A stretch of DNA of 6,643 bases from an uncultured Phascolarctobacterium sp. (GCA_949287345.1 CASEGD010000132.1:1-6643); one strand, 5' to 3'; positions 1 to 5,488 are shown, numbered from the stretch's first letter. Program-made: numbers and translations. The notes: generated by a model from the letters alone, not told the origin.

Positions 1-1
1 A

Positions 2-1837
2 GCTGCTTACGAGCTGCGCGGCATGCAGCCGGAAGCGCGCGAGCTGATGCAGTCGCTGGAGTTCCGCAATATGTACGACCGTTTTGCTTCCGTTATGGGC
101 GCAGGCGAAGGCGATTTCAGCCTGTTCGGCGAGGAGATTGAAGAAACGCCCAACACTTTGCCGGAAGAAGTTATCGCGTCTGACGACGATGCGGAAGCTT
201 TGTTTAAACTTATCGCCGCAAGGCGCGAGGTTACGCCGCTGGCGGTGCAGGTTGGCGGCGCATTGCCTGATTTGTATTTTGCGCAGGCGGAAGTTTTGTG
301 CGATGGGCGTGTTTATATATTTAAGCACGGCGGCGCGGGCTGGGCGCAGTTTAACGCCTGGCTGGCGGATGAAACGAAAGAGAAAGCCTGCTGCGACAGC
401 AAGGAAATTATAAAAACTGCGCTGTGCATGGGTGTTGAGGCGCGTGGCATTGTGGACGACGTTGCCATTGCGGCGTACCTTGTGGACGCTGGGCGCAGCA
501 CTTACAGCGTTAAAACTATCAGCGCGGATTATCTGCCGCAGGCGTATGCGCAGGAGTGCAAGGCGATTGCCGAACTGGTGCCTGTTTTGCGCGCTAAGCT
601 GAACGAGCACGAGCAGATAAAATTATATGAAGAAATGGAGCTGCCGCTGGCACGCACGCTGGCTAAAATGGAGCTGGCGGGTATTAAGCCGGATGTGGCG
701 CTGCTGGAAAAACTTACCCAAGAAATGGCAGCGCAGATTGCCGCACTGGAAATTTTGGCTGTGGAGCAGGCAGGCGAAAGCTTCAATTTAAAATCCACCA
801 AGCAGCTGGGCGTGGTTTTGTTTGAAAAGCTGGGGCTGCCGGTAATCAAAAAGACCAAAACCGGCTATTCCACGGACGTATCGGTATTGGAGCAGCTCCG
901 CAACGAGCATCCGCTGGTGCGGACTGTTTTGGAACACCGCAAGCTGACCAAGCTGCACAGCACTTATCTGGAAGGTTTGCGCCCATTGATTAACGCTAAA
1001 ACCGGGCGTATTCATACCCATTTTCAGCAGCTGGTGACGGTGACGGGGCGTTTAAGTAGCACCGACCCGAACTTGCAGAACATACCGACGCGCACGGAGC
1101 TGGGCAAGCAAATCCGCGAGATTTTTGTGCCGGGCGAAGGTTATGATTATCTGCTCAGCTGCGATTATTCGCAGGTGGAACTGCGTGTGCTGGCGCATAT
1201 TGCGCAGGATGAGCTTTTACTGGAAAGCTTCCTGCATGGGCAGGACGTACACGCACGCACGGCGGCGGAAGTTTTTGGCGTGCCGCTGGGCGAAGTAACC
1301 GGTACGATGCGTACGCGCGCCAAAGCTGTAAACTTCGGCATTGTGTACGGCATCAGTGATTTTGGGCTGGCGAAGCAGCTGGATATCAGCCGCAGCGAGG
1401 CCGGACGTTATATTGAAAACTATCTGGGACGCTATACGGGCGTTAAAAAATATATGGACGACATGGTGGCAAGCGCGCGCAAAAACGGCTATGTGCAGAC
1501 GCTGTTCGGGCGCAGGCGCTACCTGCCGGATATTAACAGCCGCAACTTCAACATCCGCGGCTTTGCGGAACGCACCGCCATTAACACGCCGATACAGGGC
1601 ACGGCGGCGGACATTATTAAAATTGCCATGATTAACGTGCAGAAAATGCTGGAGCAGGGCAATTACAAGAGCCGTATTTTATTGCAGGTACACGATGAAT
1701 TATTGCTGGAAGTTACGGCGGACGAACGCGAAGAAGTCGGCAAACTTGTAAAACAGACGATGGAAGCAGCTGTTAAATTAAGCGTGCCGCTAATTGCCGA
1801 CGTTAATTACGGCACCAACTGGGCCAACGCAAAATAG
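2..1837 (+). CDS. polA: DNA polymerase I, 5'-truncated by window (proofreading-dead exo domain + polymerase domain)
   Basis: Family A DNA polymerase used for gap filling, Okazaki fragment maturation and excision repair. The frame is open from base 2, upstream of the first ATG at 23, so that ATG is internal and the N-terminal 5' nuclease domain lies outside the window. About 611 residues remain. First comes the linker (LMQSLEFRNMYDRF), then a 3'-5' exonuclease-like domain that lacks the usual Asp-x-Glu metal-binding motif and resembles Bacillus-type vestigial domains (e.g. WLADETKEKACCDSK), so proofreading is probably absent. The polymerase domain is intact: motif A DYSQVELR (1163-1186), O-helix motif B RTRAKAVNFGIVYG (1310-1351) and motif C QVHDELLLE with the catalytic Asp (1685-1711). 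The stop (AAA TAG) abuts a G-rich Shine-Dalgarno for the inserted gene downstream; no terminator is visible, so the transcript probably continues. Identification is very secure. Confidence 0.97.
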   Translation, partial: AAYELRGMQPEARELMQSLEFRNMYDRFASVMGAGEGDFSLFGEEIEETPNTLPEEVIASDDDAEALFKLIAARREVTPLAVQVGGALPDLYFAQAEVLCDGRVYIFKHGGAGWAQFNAWLADETKEKACCDSKEIIKTALCMGVEARGIVDDVAIAAYLVDAGRSTYSVKTISADYLPQAYAQECKAIAELVPVLRAKLNEHEQIKLYEEMELPLARTLAKMELAGIKPDVALLEKLTQEMAAQIAALEILAVEQAGESFNLKSTKQLGVVLFEKLGLPVIKKTKTGYSTDVSVLEQLRNEHPLVRTVLEHRKLTKLHSTYLEGLRPLINAKTGRIHTHFQQLVTVTGRLSSTDPNLQNIPTRTELGKQIREIFVPGEGYDYLLSCDYSQVELRVLAHIAQDELLLESFLHGQDVHARTAAEVFGVPLGEVTGTMRTRAKAVNFGIVYGISDFGLAKQLDISRSEAGRYIENYLGRYTGVKKYMDDMVASARKNGYVQTLFGRRRYLPDINSRNFNIRGFAERTAINTPIQGTAADIIKIAMINVQKMLEQGNYKSRILLQVHDELLLEVTADEREEVGKLVKQTMEAAVKLSVPLIADVNYGTNWANAK

Positions 1838-1841
1838 GGGG
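1831..1841 (+). repeat. Left copy of 11-bp direct repeat AAAATAGGGGG flanking the cassette
   Basis: AAAATAGGGGG contains the last A bases and TAG stop of polA and the start of the Shine-Dalgarno of the next gene. An identical copy lies at the right edge of the AT-rich cassette. It may be a target duplication or recombination microhomology. It could also be convergence, since both copies combine a Lys-stop with a ribosome binding site. Confidence 0.6.
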
Positions 1842-1849
1842 GAGTTTTT

Positions 1850-2269
1850 ATGGAGATAGTTGCTTTAATTGCTTGTACAAAGAAAAAACGTAAAGGTACA
1901 TTTGAAGCTAAATATCTTTATGATGAAAGTCCTTTATTTAGAAAATCATATCAATATGCAAAGCAATTTACGAATAAAATTTATATTTTGTCTGCAAAAT
2001 ATGGTTTGTTAAAAGATACCGACGTTGTTTCTACATATGATGAAACATTAAAAACCAAAAATAAAAAAGAACGTGAAATATGGGGTTCTTTAGTGAAAAA
2101 TCAAATGTCTAACGAATTTGATTTAAAAAATACTAAATTTATAATATTAGCAGGTAATAGTTATATACAACCTATTGAAGATGTTTTTGAATTAGCGCCA
2201 GATTTGCCTTTAGAAAGTTTAGGATTGGGGAAAAGATTAAAATGGTTAAATTCAAAAATAACGAAATAA
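1850..2269 (+). CDS. DUF6884-like protein of unknown function
   Basis: Small soluble protein of 139 residues with no signal peptide or membrane segment. Motifs I associate with the DUF6884 family appear in order: N-terminal strand with Cys and lysines (ALIACTKKK, residues 5-13), LYDESPLFRKS (23-33), ILSAKYGLL (46-54), YDETL (63-67), AGNSY (101-105) and PLESLGLGKRLKWL (120-133). The Cys-x-Lys-Lys start and the SAKYGLL segment recall the YaaA/ArcS C-terminal-type fold, but that relationship is my inference. The biochemical function is not established to my knowledge. The start is supported by a strong Shine-Dalgarno (GGGGGGAG, 1837-1844) five bases upstream. Its end overlaps the GIY-YIG gene by 28 nt, implying coupled translation and a shared function. 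Its AT-rich codon use is foreign to the flanking genes. Confidence 0.75.
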   Translation: MEIVALIACTKKKRKGTFEAKYLYDESPLFRKSYQYAKQFTNKIYILSAKYGLLKDTDVVSTYDETLKTKNKKEREIWGSLVKNQMSNEFDLKNTKFIILAGNSYIQPIEDVFELAPDLPLESLGLGKRLKWLNSKITK

Positions 2270-2922
2270 ATATTTCGTTTGAATTACATAAATTATTTAA
2301 TAATCCTCAATTACCGTTTTACGGGTTTGAAGATTTACATAAGGTAAAATGTACCAATGGCATATACATTCTTTTTGAAAAAGGTGAGTTTTATAGGGAT
2401 TTAAAAAGAGTTGTTAGAATTGGTACAAATAGAACCCAAGAACGTTTTTATAGACGGTTAAATGACCACTATGTAGCTCATAATAAAGATGGAAGTATTT
2501 TTAGAAAAAATGTAGGAATAGCAATTTTAAATAAAAGAAATGACCCGTATTTAAAAGTTTGGGAAAAAGAAACTTCTAATAGACAAAAGTTTAAAAAAGA
2601 AAATCCAGCTCTTTTGAATGATGAATACCAAAAAGAGATAGAAGCGGAAGTATCTCAATACATTATTAATAATGTGTTCTTCACATATTTTGAAGTAGAA
2701 AATAAAGAAATACGTTTATTATTAGAAAGAAAATTGATAGCATCAATTTGGAGGGATAACGATTTTAAACCGTCTGATAATTGGTTAGGAAGGTTTAGTA
2801 CGAAGAACCTTATAAGAGAATGTGGATTGTGGTTAATACAAGGACTTAAAAGCGAACCTTTTACACAAGAGGAATTTGAAAAATTTTATGAATATGTCGC
2901 TAAACAATATAATTTAAAATAG
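2242..2922 (+). CDS. GIY-YIG-like putative nuclease
   Basis: Protein of 226 residues, probably cytoplasmic. Residues 39-62 show the GIY-YIG core in variant form: NGIYILFEKGE, then RVVRIGT, so the second motif is RIG. Next comes an Arg-rich helix with Arg 64, 68, 71 and 72 and His76, where the family's catalytic Arg is expected, then GSIFRK (84-89), a helix EIRLLLERKLI with a candidate metal-binding Glu162, and PSDNWLG (177-183) with the conserved-type Asn180. The expected order of GIY, YIG, Arg, Glu and Asn is therefore present, which supports a nuclease. About 50 residues between GSIFRK and the Glu helix look like a family-specific insertion. The ATG at 2242 has a modest upstream SD (GGGG, 2227-2230) and overlaps the preceding gene, so translation is probably coupled. 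The substrate is unknown; a role in DNA restriction or defence is inference from the pairing and the cassette setting. Confidence 0.72.
   Translation: MVKFKNNEINISFELHKLFNNPQLPFYGFEDLHKVKCTNGIYILFEKGEFYRDLKRVVRIGTNRTQERFYRRLNDHYVAHNKDGSIFRKNVGIAILNKRNDPYLKVWEKETSNRQKFKKENPALLNDEYQKEIEAEVSQYIINNVFFTYFEVENKEIRLLLERKLIASIWRDNDFKPSDNWLGRFSTKNLIRECGLWLIQGLKSEPFTQEEFEKFYEYVAKQYNLK
2260..2279 (+). repeat. Perfect 8-bp inverted repeat across the DUF6884/GIY-YIG gene overlap
   Basis: AACGAAAT (2260-2267) and ATTTCGTT (2272-2279) are exact reverse complements with a four-base loop. The hairpin covers the stop codon of the first gene just inside the second. It could influence coupling or mRNA stability. 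It is AT-rich and weak, and chance is possible in such sequence. Confidence 0.45.
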
Positions 2923-2926
2923 GGGG
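2916..2926 (+). repeat. Right copy of 11-bp direct repeat AAAATAGGGGG flanking the cassette
   Basis: Identical to 1831-1841. This copy supplies the TAG stop of the GIY-YIG gene and the Shine-Dalgarno (GGGGG, 2922-2926) seven bases upstream of the mutM ATG. Removing one copy plus the cassette would leave polA followed directly by a ribosome binding site and mutM, which looks like the ancestral arrangement. Confidence 0.6.
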
Positions 2927-2933
2927 AATAACA

Positions 2934-3754
2934 ATGCCGGAAATGCCGGAAGTGGAGCAGGTACGCAAAACCCTGCTGCCGCATATCAAAGGCAAAACCA
3001 TAAAAAAGGTAGAATTTATCTGGACAGGCTGATTAAGCACCCGTCGCCGCAAGGCTTTATTGCTGGTTTAACCGGACGCACGATTGAGGACGTTGGACGC
3101 CGCGGCAAGTATTTGGTGCTTAAAACCGGCGCTGACCAGAAGCTGATTGTGCATTTGCGCATGACCGGCGCTTTGATGGCGCAGGAAGCGGACAAACCCG
3201 CGCCGCCGTATGCCAAGATTAAGTTTGAACTGACGGACGGCGTGACGATGTGGTTTACCGATATCCGCACATTTGGCACGCTGTATCTTGTGACGAATGA
3301 CGATGAATATATTGAAGGCTACGAAACACTTGGGCCTGAGCCGTTAAGTGAAGGCTTTACGGCGGATTACATGCGCCCGGTTGTAGCCAAAAGCAAAAAG
3401 CCCATTAAGACGCTGATTTTAGAGCAGACTTTTATCGCGGGGCTTGGCAATATTTACGCTGATGAGTGCCTGGCGTTATCCGGCATTTTGCCGATGCGCA
3501 TTGCCAACACTTTGACGGATGCAGAAATTGACAAGCTGCATGACGCTATTAACAAAGTTATTGCGCAGGGCATTGCCAATAGGGGCACAACCTTCCGCGA
3601 TTACAAGGACGGCGAGGGCAACAAGGGCGACAACCAGAACCATTTGCTGGTGTACGGGCGCAAAGGGCAGTGCTGCAAAATGTGCGGCGGCGAGCTGTTG
3701 GGCACCAAAGTAGGCGGGCGCGGCACAACGTACTGCCCGCATTGCCAGAAATAA
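2934..3754 (+). pseudogene. mutM: Formamidopyrimidine-DNA glycosylase, frame broken near residue 27
   Basis: MutM/Fpg excises 8-oxoguanine and formamidopyrimidines from DNA and nicks the abasic site. From the ATG at 2934 the protein begins MPEMPEVEQV, with the catalytic N-terminal Pro2 and Glu3 of the family, but this frame meets TGA at 3030-3032. The rest of the enzyme is intact one base back (-1 frame) from about 3015: YLDRLIKHPSP, the DNA-binding Lys in GRRGKY (Lys codon 3107-3109), and a C-terminal zinc finger CKMC...CPHC (3674-3745) with GGRGT before the last Cys pair. Joined, it would be about 273 residues, normal for the family. The break fits loss of one base around 3014-3016, since 0-frame VE followed by YLDRL matches the usual strand. 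A slippery heptamer at 3002-3008 offers an alternative. A TTG-started ORF at 3113 would lack the catalytic N-terminus and is not a real start. Whether the lesion is biological or a sequence error cannot be decided here. Confidence 0.85.
3002..3008 (+). other. A AAA AAG slippery heptamer in the 0 frame of mutM, candidate -1 frameshift site
   Basis: The zero-frame codons ATA AAA AAG (3000-3008) contain A AAA AAG in the register used for -1 slippage in E. coli dnaX. Slipping back one base puts the ribosome into the frame encoding the rest of MutM, giving KK-GRI-YLDRL with unchanged total length. A weak SD-like AAAGG (2988-2992) lies nine bases upstream. I see no convincing downstream stem-loop. 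The A-run is also a classic site for sequencing indels. Confidence 0.35.
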
Positions 3755-3764
3755 AGGATGTAAA

Positions 3765-4364
3765 ATGAAAGTTATAGGTTTAACGGGGGGCATAGCCTCC
3801 GGTAAAAGTACAATAGCAAATTTGCTGCGCAGTTTGGGCGCGCCGGTGTTTGACGCCGACGCAGAAAGCCGTGCCATGGTTGCCAAGGGCAGCCCGGCGC
3901 TGGACGAAATTGCCAAAGCCTTTGGCACTGAATATTTGCAGGCTGACGGCGAGCTGAACCGTGCCAAAATGGCGGAGCTTGTTTTTAATGACAAGGCGGC
4001 GCTGAAAAAACTGGAAGGCATTATCCATAAAAACGTGCATGCGGCGGCGCAGAGCTTTTTGGCTGACTGCCGCAGTAAAAATCTGCCTGCGGCGGTGTTG
4101 GACGTGCCGCTTTTGATTGAATGCGGCTGGCACAAGGACGTGGACGAGGTGTGGCTGGTTGCCGTGGACAGCGAAACGCAGATTGAGCGTGCCATGCAGC
4201 GCAGCCAGATGACGCGCGAAGAAGTTAAGGCACGCATTGCCGCGCAGATGCCGCTGGAAGAAAAACGCGCCTGTGCGGATTTTGTCATCGATAACAGCGG
4301 GCCGTTGGAAGTAGCGCAGAAAACAGTAACGGACGCATGGCGTACGCTTGTGGCGGAGGTTTGA
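3765..4364 (+). CDS. coaE: Dephospho-CoA kinase
   Basis: Catalyses the last step of coenzyme A synthesis, ATP-dependent phosphorylation of the 3'-hydroxyl of dephospho-CoA ribose, in the cytoplasm. At 199 residues it is of normal length. The P-loop GGIASGKST spans residues 8-16; VFDAD (28-32) carries the catalytic-type Asp; LNRAKMAELVF and the following IIH segment match the CoA-binding domain; DVPLLIE and the C-terminal lid (RSQMTREEVKARIAAQ) through DFVIDNSG complete the fold. The ATG is preceded by AAAGGA (3753-3758) at six-base spacing, and only ten bases separate it from the mutM stop, so the two are surely co-transcribed. The mutM-coaE pairing is common in Firmicutes. Nothing is unusual in the sequence. 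Confidence 0.96.
   Translation: MKVIGLTGGIASGKSTIANLLRSLGAPVFDADAESRAMVAKGSPALDEIAKAFGTEYLQADGELNRAKMAELVFNDKAALKKLEGIIHKNVHAAAQSFLADCRSKNLPAAVLDVPLLIECGWHKDVDEVWLVAVDSETQIERAMQRSQMTREEVKARIAAQMPLEEKRACADFVIDNSGPLEVAQKTVTDAWRTLVAEV
4355..4359 (+). promoter_or_regulatory. Ribosome binding site GGAGG deciding a TTG start for the transglycosylase
   Basis: GGAGG lies inside the last codons of coaE, six bases before TTG at 4366. This is the expected spacing and favours 4366 over an in-frame TTG at 4348, which lies upstream of the site. It makes translation of the transglycosylase dependent on or coupled to coaE. Confidence 0.8.
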
Positions 4365-4365
4365 T

Positions 4366-4980
4366 TTGGTAAGGCGAAAGAAGAAAAAGCTGCTGGACAG
4401 ATGGAGCATTAAATTTTTAATATTTGCCCTTGCCTTTTTCCTCATCGGCGAGGCCGGCATAAAAATTTGGAACAGCGAAGCGGTGCAGACACGCTTTGTA
4501 TATATGTGGCCGTATCAGGAAGAAATTTTGGAATACAGCGGCAAAAACAAAATTGACCCGTTTTTGGTGGCGGCGGTAATTAAAAACGAAAGCGGCTTCG
4601 ACACGGAAGCGGTATCGCACGCCGGTGCAGTTGGTTTAATGCAGATAATGCCGGAGACCGGCGAATGGATTGCCAGCCAGATGGGGCTTGATTATTTTGA
4701 TTTGGAAGCGCTGCATACGCCGGAATATAACGTGCGTTTGGGCTGCTGGTATCTGGGCGAGCTGGAATATGAGTTTCAGCGCAACTGGGTGCTGATGATG
4801 ATTGCCTACAACGCGGGGCGCGGCAACACGCGCGCGTGGATGCAGGAGAACGGCTGGGATTATAATTTTAACCGCATTGAGGACATTCCTTATCCCGATA
4901 CGCGCGAATATGTAAAAAAAGTTTTACGCGACCGCGACAAATATTATCTTTTTTATAAAAATAAGATAAAAAACTATTGA
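4366..4980 (+). CDS. Membrane-anchored lytic transglycosylase (Slt/GH23 family)
   Basis: Cleaves the MurNAc-GlcNAc bond of peptidoglycan to give 1,6-anhydro ends, acting outside the cytoplasmic membrane in wall remodelling. From the TTG start it has 204 residues: a basic N-terminus (MVRRKKKKLL), one hydrophobic segment at about 14-34 (signal anchor or uncleaved signal), then the catalytic domain. Catalytic Glu75 is in IKNESGF; GLMQIMP (90-96) and AYNAG (147-151) are the other SLT signature motifs. A basic tail with Lys/Tyr follows. It begins one base after the coaE stop and its stop codon overlaps the -35 box of the next promoter. It resembles the short YjbJ/Slt-like transglycosylases that follow coaE in Negativicutes and Clostridia; no LysM or other wall-binding domain is present. 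The exact partner complex is unknown. Confidence 0.93.
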   Translation: MVRRKKKKLLDRWSIKFLIFALAFFLIGEAGIKIWNSEAVQTRFVYMWPYQEEILEYSGKNKIDPFLVAAVIKNESGFDTEAVSHAGAVGLMQIMPETGEWIASQMGLDYFDLEALHTPEYNVRLGCWYLGELEYEFQRNWVLMMIAYNAGRGNTRAWMQENGWDYNFNRIEDIPYPDTREYVKKVLRDRDKYYLFYKNKIKNY

Positions 4981-5005
4981 CAGATGCTTGATAAGGCGCT
5001 ATAAT
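4977..5005 (+). promoter_or_regulatory. Perfect consensus sigma-70/sigma-A promoter for the tRNA-Leu pair
   Basis: TTGACA (4977-4982), a 17-base spacer and TATAAT (5000-5005) match the housekeeping consensus at all 12 positions. The -35 box includes the TGA stop of the transglycosylase gene. Transcription should start around 5012, only a few bases before the first tRNA at 5019, which suits a stable-RNA gene with a short leader. Confidence 0.92.
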
Positions 5006-5018
5006 TATCAATGTTGAC

Positions 5019-5104
5019 GCGGTAGTGGCGGAACGGCAGACGCGCTAGCCTCAGGAGCTAGTGGGGGCAACCCCGTGGAGGTTCAAATCCTCTCTACCGC
5101 ACCA
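5019..5104 (+). tRNA. tRNA-Leu, anticodon CAG
   Basis: The 7-bp acceptor stem GCGGTAG/CTACCGC closes the molecule, with discriminator A and an encoded CCA end (5102-5104). The anticodon stem CTAGC/GCTAG holds loop CTCAGGA, so the anticodon is CAG, reading CUG. The long variable arm (GTGGGGGCAACCCCG) is that of a class II tRNA, and the T arm has GTTCAAATC. CUG is used heavily in the neighbouring housekeeping genes. Confidence 0.96.
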
Positions 5105-5133
5105 TTTTAATTTTATAGCACTTTACCCCTTAT

Positions 5134-5217
5134 GCGGTTGTGGCGGAACGGCAGACGCACCATCTTGAGGGGGTGGCGGGGAGACCCGTGTGGGTTCAAA
5201 TCCCACCAACCGCACCA
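5134..5217 (+). tRNA. tRNA-Leu, anticodon GAG
   Basis: Acceptor stem GCGGTTG/CAACCGC with discriminator A and encoded CCA (5215-5217). The anticodon stem CCATC/GGTGG (one T-G pair) encloses loop TTGAGGG, giving anticodon GAG, which reads CUC and CUU. A long variable arm and GTTCAAATC T-loop again mark a class II leucine tRNA. It lies 29 bases after the first tRNA with no promoter or terminator between, so both come from one transcript and are probably paralogues. Confidence 0.95.
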
Positions 5218-5229
5218 AAACGAATTTTA

Positions 5230-5258
5230 AGCAGCCTAAATTTTTAGGTTGCTTTTTT
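5230..5258 (+). terminator. Intrinsic terminator after the tRNA-Leu operon
   Basis: AGCAGCCTAAA (5230-5240) pairs with TTTAGGTTGCT (5243-5253) through 11 positions, one of them G-T, and is followed by a run of six T (5253-5258). It sits 13 bases past the second CCA end, ideal for ending the tRNA transcript. Confidence 0.92.
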
Positions 5259-5290
5259 ATTTTGCCTGCTTGCGGACAGCAAACTGTGAA

Positions 5291-5440
5291 ATGCCAAAGA
5301 TTTATGCTGTAAAGCGGCAGACAAAAACTGCGGCGGCAAAATTTAGGGCAATAACTTTCGGGAGCACGGCCGCGAAGCCCGGGCGGAATCGGAGGAGCCG
5401 CAGCATTTTTGCGCCGCTGCAACAGTATAATCTTTGGCAT
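5291..5440. repeat. 150-bp imperfect foldback (long inverted repeat), MITE- or REP-like candidate
   Basis: The two ends are reverse complements in matching blocks, in the same order: ATGCCAAAGATT (5291-5302) with AATCTTTGGCAT (5429-5440); CTGT (5307-5310) with ACAG (5422-5425); AGCGGC (5313-5318) with GCCGCT (5413-5418); CAAAAA (5322-5327) with TTTTTG (5406-5411); CTGCGGC (5328-5334) with GCCGCAG (5397-5403). About 35 pairs are separated by small bulges, with a GC-rich central segment of about 60 bases. No coding content is credible and no clear target-site duplication is seen. It may be a non-autonomous mobile element or dispersed repeat, or a large RNA hairpin. It occupies most of the gap between the tRNA terminator and the codB promoter. 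Confidence 0.7.
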
Positions 5441-5459
5441 ATTGTTAACATGTAATATA

Positions 5460-5488
5460 TGGACAAAGCCTGCCTGCAATGTTATAGT
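5460..5488 (+). promoter_or_regulatory. Probable promoter of the cytosine permease gene
   Basis: TGGACA (5460-5465), a 17-base spacer and TATAGT (5483-5488) each match the housekeeping consensus at five of six positions. The predicted start near 5495 gives a leader of about 70 bases before the ATG at 5567. It is the best promoter in the 5259-5566 gap. Confidence 0.65.

Larger units (their letters stand above)
1831..2926 (+). other. AT-rich two-gene cassette inserted between polA and mutM
   Basis: Composition changes abruptly after the polA stop and returns at the mutM start. Line 2041-2100 has 15 G/C in 60 bases, while line 1261-1320 inside polA has 40 in 60. Codon use shifts to A/T-ending codons (AAA, GAA, TTA, ATA). 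The segment holds two overlapping genes (DUF6884-like and GIY-YIG-like) and begins and ends with the same 11-bp sequence. No transposase, integrase or terminal inverted repeat is visible, so it is not a simple IS element. Horizontal acquisition is inferred from composition and from the position inside a housekeeping repair operon. Confidence 0.8.

Noticed and set aside
1838..2933. Cassette as an insertion sequence, or a CRISPR-type array
   Set aside because: There is no transposase, no terminal inverted repeat and no regularly spaced repeat; only the 11-bp direct repeats at the edges.
3113..3754. ORF starting at TTG as a complete 213-residue protein
   Set aside because: It is the C-terminal three quarters of MutM; homology continues upstream of 3113 in the same frame to about 3015, so the start is an artefact of the frame break.
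4348..4365. Earlier TTG start for the lytic transglycosylase (extra MWRRFD)
   Set aside because: It lies upstream of the GGAGG site inside coaE; TTG 4366 has correct spacing and begins a typical basic signal-anchor N-terminus.
3476..4460. Long minus-strand ORFs opposite mutM and coaE (3476-4288 and 3780-4460)
   Set aside because: They are shadows of well-identified GC-rich genes, show low-complexity composition and have no recognisable domains or ribosome binding sites.
5123..5479. Minus-strand ORF whose C-terminal part reads VGFEPTRVSPPPPQDG
   Set aside because: This is the familiar spurious translation of the antisense of a leucine tRNA; the remainder covers the terminator and the foldback repeat. 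No ribosome binding site supports it.
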